A stretch of DNA of 8,718 nt, from the NCBI GenBank assembly GCA_021799915.1, contig JAJYZN010000116.1:1-8718 (forward strand). Reading direction: 5' to 3'. This stretch comes from Actinomycetes bacterium (lineage in GTDB: Bacteria; Actinomycetota; Acidimicrobiia; Acidimicrobiales; RAAP-2). This document shows, piece by piece, positions 1 through 5,485 of this stretch (positions are counted from its first letter, which is position 1; every line of letters starts with the position of its first letter). Both the position numbers and the translations under genes were made by a program. The notes beneath the pieces were generated by a model. The model saw nothing but the letters and a program-made list of their open reading frames with translations, was not told the DNA's origin and did not search any database.

Positions 1-96
1 GGATCCGCCGATGGCGGCCAGGTCCATCGCGGCCAGGGATCGCCCCGACCTCCCGATGGGGGTCCGGACCGCCGAGACGATGACCGCATCACCCAT
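1..96 (-). CDS. Thiolase (acetyl-CoA acetyltransferase family), N-terminal fragment
   Basis: The first 32 codons of a minus-strand gene are visible; the rest lies beyond the left edge. The peptide begins MGDAVIVSAVRTPIGRSG. The 'A-V-I-V-(S/D)-A-V-R-T-P-I-G' start is the classic opening strand and loop of the thiolase fold, and looks more like canonical thiolases than SCP2/lipid-transfer types. Thiolases cleave 3-ketoacyl-CoA with CoA, or run the reverse condensation, in the cytoplasm. The ATG at 96-94 is preceded on its strand by a GGAGG-type ribosome binding site (about 100-110) and overlaps the end of the DUF35 gene by 8 nt, so the two are probably translationally coupled. The catalytic Cys and His are not in view, so activity cannot be judged. 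The family call rests on this short but characteristic segment. Confidence 0.8.
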   Translation of the reverse strand, partial: MGDAVIVSAVRTPIGRSGRSLAAMDLAAIGGS

Positions 97-565
97 CGGA
101 GGCACCTCCGGCATCACTCGGTGCCGACTTGTCGGCGTCGCCGTGCCCGCCTCCGCGGCCGGCGGCGGCGAACACCGGGATCGTGTAGTCGTCGCTGATC
201 TCCATGAAGCGCAACTGCAACGGCATCCCAACCCTCAGGGCCTCGAAAGGGGTGTCGACGACGTTCGTCATCATGCGCGGGCCTTCGGCCAGGTCCACCA
301 CGGCCGCGACGTAGGGGACGCGGTCACGGAAGGGTGGTTGGTCGTTGTTGTAGATGACCGACCACGAGTACAAGGTGCCCTGGCCGCTGGCCTGGTGCCA
401 CACCACATCCTCGCTCCAGCACTCAGGACAGAACGGGCGCGGGTAGTACGAGTACGCGTCACAGTTGTTGCAGTGCTTGATGAGGAGTCGCCCGTCCCGG
501 GCCGCTTCCCAGAATTCGAGGGTGTCACCTTCGGGAGTCGGAAGGTCGAACCGGGTCATGCTCAT
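89..565 (-). CDS. DUF35 zinc-ribbon/OB-fold acyl-CoA-associated protein
   Basis: This is a complete 158-residue protein. A rubredoxin-like zinc ribbon is formed by C32-x2-C35 and C46-x2-C49, preceded by the typical helix 'FWEAARDGRLLIKHC'. An OB-fold follows from about residue 55 ('GQGTLYSWSVIYN', then 'PYVAAVVDLAEGPRMMTNVVD' and 'LRVGMPLQLRF'). After about residue 130 there is a Gly/Asp/Ala-rich, probably disordered tail. DUF35 proteins partner with thiolases, lipid-transfer aldolases and MaoC-type hydratases (for example ChsH2 and Ltp2 partners in actinobacterial steroid side-chain breakdown) and help bind or position the acyl-CoA. The adjacent overlapping thiolase fits that role. The start at 565 has AGGGGG upstream with about 8 nt spacing; an in-frame ATG two codons later (559) is an alternative. 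Ligand and partner specificity cannot be told from sequence. Confidence 0.92.
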   Translation of the reverse strand: MSMTRFDLPTPEGDTLEFWEAARDGRLLIKHCNNCDAYSYYPRPFCPECWSEDVVWHQASGQGTLYSWSVIYNNDQPPFRDRVPYVAAVVDLAEGPRMMTNVVDTPFEALRVGMPLQLRFMEISDDYTIPVFAAAGRGGGHGDADKSAPSDAGGASDG

Positions 566-577
566 GGTTGGGGCCCC

Positions 578-802
578 CTATTCAATGTCGTGGTCAGCAC
601 GTGCTCTCGTGCGCTCTTCCATCTTCGGTCCCTCTCCGTTGGGAGCCGGCGAGATCGTGGTGGCGGGCCCGATCTGGCCGAACCCGGCCTGGTCCGACTC
701 CGCCGGCCACTCCCCGGACTGACTCCCGAGCCGTTCCAGGAGCCGGTCGAGGCCCCGAGGTTCAGCCGCACCCGTCGACGGTGTTGACCGTGCGGCGGAC
801 AT
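578..802 (-). CDS. Possible small hypothetical protein (74 aa) upstream of DUF35
   Basis: This open frame of 74 codons ends 12 nt before the DUF35 start, on the same strand. From about the 16th codon onward its third positions are mostly G or C, like the real genes here, which is the main argument that it is coding. It contains 'RGLDRLLERLG' and ends 'MEERTRARADHDIE'. I recognise no domain, signal peptide or membrane segment. There is no convincing ribosome binding site before the ATG at 802. However, a weak promoter match on this strand would start the transcript at or next to that ATG, so leaderless translation is possible. The first 15 codons have weaker codon bias. The alternative is that 566-871 is simply a 306-bp untranslated divergent region. 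Confidence 0.35.
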   Translation of the reverse strand: MSAARSTPSTGAAEPRGLDRLLERLGSQSGEWPAESDQAGFGQIGPATTISPAPNGEGPKMEERTRARADHDIE

Positions 803-836
803 CGGCCATGCTGCACGAACCTGACACCGGCGTCAA
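784..836. promoter_or_regulatory. Candidate divergent promoters between DUF35 and ligase units
   Basis: Plus strand: TTGACC (784-789), 17-nt spacer, CATGCT (807-812), which would start transcription near 819 and leave a leader of about 50 nt before the ligase ATG. Minus strand: TTGACG (836-831), 17-nt spacer, CAGCAT (813-808), which would start transcription near 802. The two -10 elements overlap back to back. The -35 boxes are good, but each -10 matches the consensus at only three of six positions, so these are weak calls. The region contains the palindrome described separately. Confidence 0.35.
822..835. promoter_or_regulatory. Palindromic operator candidate, copy 1 (TGACACCGGCGTCA)
   Basis: TGACACCGGCGTCA is a 14-bp inverted repeat with perfect TGAC/GTCA arms, and 12 of 14 positions are symmetric. 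It lies just downstream of the candidate plus-strand -10 box, 36 nt before the ligase ATG, and would also overlap the minus-strand -35 box. A copy differing at one base lies at 5417-5430, ahead of the second plus-strand unit. A scan by eye found no other TGAC-N6-GTCA in the window. Short palindromes of this size are typical of TetR/AcrR-family repressors that control acyl-CoA catabolism, but no regulator gene is visible and the protein is unknown. Confidence 0.6.
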
Positions 837-871
837 CTTCGGCGGTGCCGCGCCGGCCGAGAGAGGAAGAG

Positions 872-2530
872 ATGCTGCTCCCCGAGACCTTGCGAGCCAT
901 GGCCGAATCGTTCGGTTCGCAGGTCGCCTACAGCGTGGTGGACGGTGGTTCCATCACCTTTGCCGAATGGGATGCCCAGGCCAACCGCCTGGCCCGGGGA
1001 CTGACGGCTCTCGGAACCGCTCCCGACGACCGGATCGCCGTTCACGTGAGCCCCGAGAACGCGCTGCGCTGGATCGTGGCCTACGCCGCCATCCACCGGG
1101 CCGGGGCCGTCGCCGTGCCGCTCAACACCCGCCTGGCGCCGGCCGAGGTCCGCCGTATGCTCGACCACTGCGGTGCCCGAGGAGTGGTGGCCGACGGAGA
1201 TCTGGTGAACCAGGATGCCGAGCTGCTGACCGCGGGAGCCGGAGGATCGGAGCCGACGTTCCTGGTCGACGCTTCCGAGGAGGGGGCTCGCCCTCGGCCC
1301 GCAAGCGGGGCGCCGGAGGGATCACCGGCCGCGCCGGTGGCCGCGCCCTCGGCCCGCGCTTCTGCTCGGGTGCCGGTCGTCCCCTGGTCCCGCGCCCTGG
1401 ACCAGTCCGACGCACCGATCCAGGTGCCGCGAGGTGACGACGACCTGGCCGACATCATCTACACCTCGGGGACCACCGGGAGCCCCAAGGGTGTCGCCGT
1501 TCGCCACGTGAACGCGTCGATGGTCCCCCCGGGTCCCCCGTCGTGGAGCGGGGGGAGCTGGCTCCACGCCAGCCCACTGTGCACCTTCGCCGGACTGGGG
1601 TTCGTGTACAACCCGATGAAGCTTGGTCTGCGGGGCATCTACCAGCCGAAGTTCGACGCCGGTCGTTGGCTCGAGGTGGTGGAGGAGGAGCACCCGGTGG
1701 CGGTGTTCCTGGTGCCGGCCATGACCCACCTGCTCCTCGCCCACCCCCGGTTCGCCGACGCCGACCTGACGTCGGTTCAGATCTGCGCCATCGGGAGCGC
1801 TCCTCTGGCGCCGTTCGTGATCGAACGCATGCAGGAGAAGATGCCCGATGCCATGATCTCGAACAACTACGGCATGACCGAGGCCGGCTCGGTGTACTGC
1901 CTGACCCCCAAGGGCGAAGCGGTGAAGCGACCCGGTTCGGTGGGGCAGCCGGCGCCACCGGCCGAGGTCCGGATCGTGGACGAGGACGGCACGGAGCTCC
2001 CGGTAGGGGAGATCGGCGACGTCAGACTCCGTATCCCCGGACGTCCCCGTGAGTACTTCGGTGATCCCGAGGCCACGGCGAGCACGTGGGTGGACGGCTG
2101 GCTCGTGACCGGTGACCTGGGAAGGGTGGACGCCGACGGGTACCTGTACATAGTCGGCCGGCGCAAGGACGTCATCATTCGCGGCGGGAACAACGTCCAC
2201 GCCGCTGACGTGGAGCACGTCATCATGTCCCATCCGGCCGTCGCCGAAGCGGCGGTGGTGGGCGCTCCCCACCCGGTCCTGGGCGAGGACGTCGTGGCGT
2301 TCGTCGTGCTGCGTCCGGGGTCCGACGCCACCCCCGAAGAGCTGCGTCGGCACTGCCTGGAGTCGCTGGCGGACTACAAGGTGCCGCGGCAGTGGCACAT
2401 GGTGGGATCGCTCCCCCGGAACGCCACCGGCAAGGTGGTCAAGCCCGAGCTGGTAGGGATGCTCGAAGGCGACCTCGGACAGCGCGACCTCGGACAGCAA
2501 GGTCGACATCAAGGTCGAGATCAAGGTTGA
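872..2530 (+). CDS. Acyl-CoA ligase (class I adenylate-forming enzyme)
   Basis: This 552-residue ANL-superfamily enzyme should activate a carboxylic acid with ATP and then form its CoA thioester in the cytoplasm. All core motifs are intact: P-loop YTSGTTGSPKG (197-207), NNYGMTEA (331-338), TGDLGR (413-418) with D415, the hinge region GRRKDVIIRGG (429-439), and the C-terminal ATGK with catalytic K521. I chose ATG 872 because GAGAGGAAGAG lies directly upstream; an in-frame GTG at 845 would add nine residues and has no better site. It is slightly long for the family for two reasons. An Ala/Pro-rich insert occupies about residues 136-166, and a Gln/Gly/Asp-rich repeat tail follows the catalytic lysine. 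It is the first gene of the unit and is followed after 14 nt by a second, degenerate AMP-binding gene. The acyl substrate is not predictable here; medium/long-chain or aromatic acids are both possible. Confidence 0.93.
   Translation: MLLPETLRAMAESFGSQVAYSVVDGGSITFAEWDAQANRLARGLTALGTAPDDRIAVHVSPENALRWIVAYAAIHRAGAVAVPLNTRLAPAEVRRMLDHCGARGVVADGDLVNQDAELLTAGAGGSEPTFLVDASEEGARPRPASGAPEGSPAAPVAAPSARASARVPVVPWSRALDQSDAPIQVPRGDDDLADIIYTSGTTGSPKGVAVRHVNASMVPPGPPSWSGGSWLHASPLCTFAGLGFVYNPMKLGLRGIYQPKFDAGRWLEVVEEEHPVAVFLVPAMTHLLLAHPRFADADLTSVQICAIGSAPLAPFVIERMQEKMPDAMISNNYGMTEAGSVYCLTPKGEAVKRPGSVGQPAPPAEVRIVDEDGTELPVGEIGDVRLRIPGRPREYFGDPEATASTWVDGWLVTGDLGRVDADGYLYIVGRRKDVIIRGGNNVHAADVEHVIMSHPAVAEAAVVGAPHPVLGEDVVAFVVLRPGSDATPEELRRHCLESLADYKVPRQWHMVGSLPRNATGKVVKPELVGMLEGDLGQRDLGQQGRHQGRDQG
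1289..1357 (+). repeat. 14-bp direct repeat inside ligase Ala/Pro-rich insert
   Basis: CGCCCTCGGCCCGC occurs at 1289-1302 and again at 1344-1357, 55 bp apart and in different reading frames (giving RPRP, then APSAR). Between them lie GC-rich runs, including a near-duplicate GGCCGCGCC pair. This encodes the low-complexity insert of the first ligase and looks like local expansion rather than a conserved domain. Confidence 0.6.
2471..2530 (+). repeat. Tandem micro-repeats forming the 3' end of the first ligase gene
   Basis: Two 15-bp units, GACCTCGGACAGCGC and GACCTCGGACAGCAA (2471-2500), encode DLGQR-DLGQQ. They are followed by 12-bp units CAAGGTCGACAT (2498-2509) and CAAGGTCGAGAT (2510-2521), then a partial third unit, CAAGGTTGA (2522-2530). 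The stop codon TGA of the ligase stands where the earlier units read CGA. The tail lies beyond the last conserved motif, so the repeats extend the protein without touching the fold. Confidence 0.8.
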
Positions 2531-2544
2531 CGGAAGGAGCTCGG

Positions 2545-4086
2545 GTGGACTTACTGCACGACCTGACCCTGGGTGACGTACTGCGCGAGCACCGGCGGAG
2601 CCGGCCCCTGGGGACCGCACTGGTGTGCGGGAGCGAGCGCTACACGTACCCCGAGATGGACCGACGCACCAACCAGCTGGCCAATGCCATGGCCGGTGAC
2701 GGGGTCGGCCCCGGGGACCTGGTGGTCTGGCTGGGCCAGAACTGTCACCGCGTCCTCGAGTGCCTGCTGGCCTGCGCCAAGATCGGCGCGGTGCTCGTCC
2801 CGGCGAACTGGCGCCAGAGCCCCGAAGAGCTGCTCACCCTGCTCGACGACGCACGGCCCAGGATCGTGGTCTGGCAGCGCGAGGAGGTGGGGGACAACTC
2901 CGAAGAGGCCCGCCGGACGTGGGCCGGGACGGCGCGCTGGCTCCTCCACGACGGTCGGGGCGACGACCCCGACGGCTACGAGGCGTTCGTGGCCCAGGGA
3001 TCGCCAGAAGACCCGCAAGCCCCCGTCGACCCGTCCTGGCCCGTGGTCCAGCTCTACACCGGGGCCTTCGGAGGGGTGCCGAACGGCGCCCGGCTGGCCC
3101 ATCGGGCCATCCTGGCCCAAGACGTGATGGTGGCGATGGTGCAGCGCATCACCGAGGAGACGGTGTACCTGAACTCGGGCCCCATGTTCCACATGGCCAC
3201 GCTCATGACCACCTTCGCCACCTTCCGGATGGGCGGGACCAACGTCCTCACCCGGAGGGTGGACGCCGAGGAGCTGTGCCGCATCATCGACGCCGAGAAG
3301 TGCAACTACGGGTTCGTCATGGGCCCGACGGCCCAGGAGATCCTGGAGGTGAACAAGGACGGCCGGTACGACCTCTCGAGCCTGAGGACCTTCGGGGGGT
3401 CGCCGGAGTGGAACGCCATGGTCCAGGTGGACGACAGCCCTTGGGGGGCCCACCCCGCCGGCTACGGCCAGACCGAAGTGACCGGAATGCTCACTTACAA
3501 CTCCCTGGGCATCGGATCGACCGGGACGAGCGGCCGGCCCTCGCCGCTGGTCCAAGTGCGGATCGTGGATCCCGACGGCGTCGACGTCCCCGCCGGGGAG
3601 ACCGGTGAGATCGTGGCCCGGGGCCCGATCGTGACCGAGGGATACCACCGGCGTGAGGAGCTGAACCGGCAGCGCCTTCGGGACGGCTGGTGGCACACCG
3701 GCGATCTGGGCCGGCGCGAGGAGGACGGGTCCATCACCTTCGTCGCCCCCTTGACCCGCATCGTGAAGTCGGCGGCGGAGAACATCTACCCAGCCGAGGT
3801 CGAAGGTTGCCTGGCCCGGCACCCGGCGGTGAAAGAGGCGGCGGTCATCGGCGTGCCGGACCGCGTCTGGACCCAGCGGGTGCTGGCCGTGGTGGTGCTG
3901 GCCGAAGGTGCGACGGCCACCGCCGACGAGCTGATCGAGCACTGCCGGGACCACATCGCCTCGTACAAGAAGCCGAGCATGGTCGAATTCGTCGACGAGC
4001 TCCCGCGCCAGGGATGGGCCGTGGACTACGCCGCCCTCGACGAGCGTTTCGGAGGCGGGGGCTACCCCGGGCTCGGACCGGGCTGA
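2545..4086 (+). CDS. Divergent AMP-binding (acyl-CoA synthetase-like) protein with altered catalytic motifs
   Basis: This 513-residue ANL-fold protein starts at GTG 2545, with AAGGAG five bases upstream and 14 nt after the previous stop. The fold is clear: N-terminal 'YTYPEMDRRTNQLANAM', YGQTE (307-311), WHTGDLG (383-389) with D387, and ENIYPAEVE (412-420). Several key motifs are not canonical. The P-loop reads YTGAFGGVPNGA (171-182) in place of YTSGTTGxPKG, losing the Ser/Thr/Lys residues. The hinge reads APLTRIVKSAAEN instead of GRxKDxIxxGGEN. The A10 loop reads LPRQGWAVD (486-494), with V493 where the adenylation lysine should be. Flanking motifs stay in frame, so this is not a frameshift. 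I recall similar loops in other actinobacterial AMP-binding proteins but cannot check. It may be a non-adenylating or altered enzyme acting with the intact ligase upstream. The stop overlaps the P450 start (TGATG). Confidence 0.9.
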   Translation: MDLLHDLTLGDVLREHRRSRPLGTALVCGSERYTYPEMDRRTNQLANAMAGDGVGPGDLVVWLGQNCHRVLECLLACAKIGAVLVPANWRQSPEELLTLLDDARPRIVVWQREEVGDNSEEARRTWAGTARWLLHDGRGDDPDGYEAFVAQGSPEDPQAPVDPSWPVVQLYTGAFGGVPNGARLAHRAILAQDVMVAMVQRITEETVYLNSGPMFHMATLMTTFATFRMGGTNVLTRRVDAEELCRIIDAEKCNYGFVMGPTAQEILEVNKDGRYDLSSLRTFGGSPEWNAMVQVDDSPWGAHPAGYGQTEVTGMLTYNSLGIGSTGTSGRPSPLVQVRIVDPDGVDVPAGETGEIVARGPIVTEGYHRREELNRQRLRDGWWHTGDLGRREEDGSITFVAPLTRIVKSAAENIYPAEVEGCLARHPAVKEAAVIGVPDRVWTQRVLAVVVLAEGATATADELIEHCRDHIASYKKPSMVEFVDELPRQGWAVDYAALDERFGGGGYPGLGPG

Positions 4087-5276
4087 TGATCATCGAGGTG
4101 GGTTGGGATCCTTTCGACGAGTCCCTCAAGGCCGACCCCCACCCGATATGGAAGCGGCTGAGGGACGAGGAGCCCCTCTACCGCAACGAACGTCACGACT
4201 TCTGGGCTCTCAGCCGTTTCGACGACGTCGACGCCGCCCTTCGGGACCCGGTGACCTTCAGCTCGGCGTACGGCACGGTGCTGGAGCTCATGACCGAGCA
4301 CGTCCAGACCGGGCCGCTGATGATCTTCTTGGATCCACCGGAGCACACGCGGCTGCGACGGCTGGTCTCGCGAGCCTTCACGCCCCGGGGGGTGGCCGAG
4401 CTCGAAGGGGACGTCCGGAACCTATGCCGCGCGCTGCTCGGGGACCGTGGTGACCGGCACGGCCTCGACGTGGTCGCCGACTACGGCGCCGTGGTGCCGG
4501 CCGAGGTCATCGCCACCCTCTTGGGAGTTCCCCCCGAGGACCGCGCCGAGGTCCGCCGCCACATCGACGGCTCCTTCCATCTCGAGCCGGACGTGGGCAT
4601 GGCCAACCCGACCGCCGCGGCATCCTGGACCTGGCTGAGCGAGTACATCACCGATCAGCTCCGCTCCCGTCGGGCTCGACGGCGCGACGACATGCTGTCC
4701 GACCTCCTCGAGGCCCAGCTCGTGGACGGTGACGGCTCCGTCCACCGCCTCGGCGTCGACGACGCTTCGGTGCTCGCCCTCCTCCTCATCAGTGCAGGTA
4801 CCGAGACCGTGGCCCGGCTCATCGGATGGGCGGCATTCCTCCTGGCCCGGCATCCCGACCAGCGGGCAGCCCTCGTCGCCGACCCGTCAATGGTCCCCGG
4901 TGCCGTCGAGGAGGTCCTGAGGTTCGAGTCGCCGTCTCCGGTCCAGGCCCGGCGGACGACGGCGCCGGTGGTCTACTACGGCACCACGGTCCCGGCCGGT
5001 TCGAAGGTCCTGTTGCTGAACGGGGCGGCGAACCGAGACGAGCGCAGGTTCCCCGACGCCGACCAGTTCGACGTATGCCGGGGCACCGACCTCCACCTGG
5101 CGTTCGGCTACGGCGTCCACTTCTGCCTGGGCGCGGCCCTCGCCCGCCTCGAAGGGCGGGTCGCCGTCGAGGAGCTACTGGCCAGGTACCCCGAGTACGA
5201 CGTGGACCCCGAAGGTGCGGTGCTGCTGTCCACGAGCACGGTACGGGGCTACGAGCGCCTCCCGCTCCTGGTCTGA
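4086..5276 (+). CDS. Cytochrome P450
   Basis: This 396-residue soluble bacterial-type P450 is a normal length for the group and has no membrane anchor. It should insert one oxygen atom from O2 into an organic substrate using electrons from a ferredoxin/reductase pair; neither partner is encoded in the window. Visible motifs are the I-helix oxygen-activation segment SAGTET (236-241), the K-helix ExxR (E276, R279), and the heme-binding loop FGYGVHFCLG (340-349), with C347 as the iron ligand. The C-terminus 'STVRGYERLPLLV' is typical. ATG 4086 shares its A with the TGA of the preceding gene, indicating translational coupling; there is no strong independent ribosome binding site. Its place after two acid-activating-type genes suggests it oxidises the same substrate class, such as an alkyl chain, terpene or steroid-like compound. 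I cannot assign a CYP family. Confidence 0.95.
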   Translation: MIIEVGWDPFDESLKADPHPIWKRLRDEEPLYRNERHDFWALSRFDDVDAALRDPVTFSSAYGTVLELMTEHVQTGPLMIFLDPPEHTRLRRLVSRAFTPRGVAELEGDVRNLCRALLGDRGDRHGLDVVADYGAVVPAEVIATLLGVPPEDRAEVRRHIDGSFHLEPDVGMANPTAAASWTWLSEYITDQLRSRRARRRDDMLSDLLEAQLVDGDGSVHRLGVDDASVLALLLISAGTETVARLIGWAAFLLARHPDQRAALVADPSMVPGAVEEVLRFESPSPVQARRTTAPVVYYGTTVPAGSKVLLLNGAANRDERRFPDADQFDVCRGTDLHLAFGYGVHFCLGAALARLEGRVAVEELLARYPEYDVDPEGAVLLSTSTVRGYERLPLLV

Positions 5277-5310
5277 TCCGCTCCAGTAGGGACCAGCGGA
5301 ACCTCGTGGC

Positions 5311-5355
5311 CCCGACTGGCCCGGTCCCGACTGGCCCGGACCCGATTGGACCGGC
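5311..5355 (+). repeat. Three-copy 15-bp tandem repeat, intergenic
   Basis: The units are CCCGACTGGCCCGGT (5311-5325), CCCGACTGGCCCGGA (5326-5340) and CCCGATTGGACCGGC (5341-5355). They begin 34 bases after the P450 stop. The segment TGGCCCGG (5332-5339) can pair with CCGGCCCA (5351-5358) at 7 of 8 positions over an 11-nt loop. It may therefore form a hairpin that ends or attenuates the P450 transcript, although no T-tract follows. The rest of the 5277-5485 gap is GC-rich; apart from the operator and promoter element near 5406-5430 I see nothing else coding in it. Confidence 0.75.
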
Positions 5356-5405
5356 CCAGGATCCGATCCCCCGGACCGCCCGGACCGGTGTGGCCACCCC
5401 AGGTG

Positions 5406-5411
5406 TAAGGT
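5406..5411 (+). promoter_or_regulatory. Candidate -10 element for the HyuB-dehydrogenase unit
   Basis: TAAGGT fits the actinobacterial TANNNT pattern and lies immediately upstream of the palindrome at 5417-5430, so the predicted start of transcription (about 5417-5419) would be covered by a bound repressor. No convincing -35 box is found 16-18 nt upstream. The call rests mostly on position. Confidence 0.35.
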
Positions 5412-5416
5412 GAAGG

Positions 5417-5430
5417 TGACACGGGCGTCA
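5417..5430. promoter_or_regulatory. Palindromic operator candidate, copy 2 (TGACACGGGCGTCA)
   Basis: This site is identical to the one at 822-835 except for one central base (C to G). A short flank is also shared: GAA stands two bases before TGAC at both sites. Its TGAC and GTCA arms are perfect inverted repeats. It lies 55 nt before the HyuB-like ATG, just after a candidate -10 element. The matching placement of both copies argues for shared control of the two plus-strand units, probably by an acyl-CoA- or substrate-responsive repressor encoded outside the window. Confidence 0.6.
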
Positions 5431-5485
5431 GCTCAGCAATGCCCTCCGGGCCCGCCGGTGGGCACACCGACAGGAGGTGTGGGGG

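Noticed and set aside
1..6. GGATCC (BamHI site) at the very start, possible cloning junction
   Set aside because: The thiolase frame reads through it without interruption, so it can be natural sequence; the window edge alone cannot decide.
11..787. Plus-strand open frame across the DUF35 gene
   Set aside because: The minus strand encodes a complete zinc ribbon and OB-fold here; the plus-strand translation shows no family features.
1322..2620. Long open frame antisense to the first ligase
   Set aside because: It lies opposite a gene with complete ANL motifs, its product has no recognisable domain and is His/Arg/Gly-rich, and long antisense frames are common in high-GC genes.
2551..3954. Long open frame antisense to the second AMP-binding gene
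   Set aside because: It is opposite a protein with a clear ANL fold, has no recognisable motif, and reflects GC-biased codon use on the other strand.
3052..4026. A frameshift or sequencing error as the cause of the odd motifs in the second AMP-binding protein
   Set aside because: Conserved segments before, between and after the odd loops stay in one frame, and the stop overlaps the P450 start in a normal coupled junction.
5441..5463. Small GCCC/GGGC hairpins in the HyuB leader as a riboswitch
   Set aside because: The stems are only 4 bp and expected by chance at this GC content; no known riboswitch core is recognisable.
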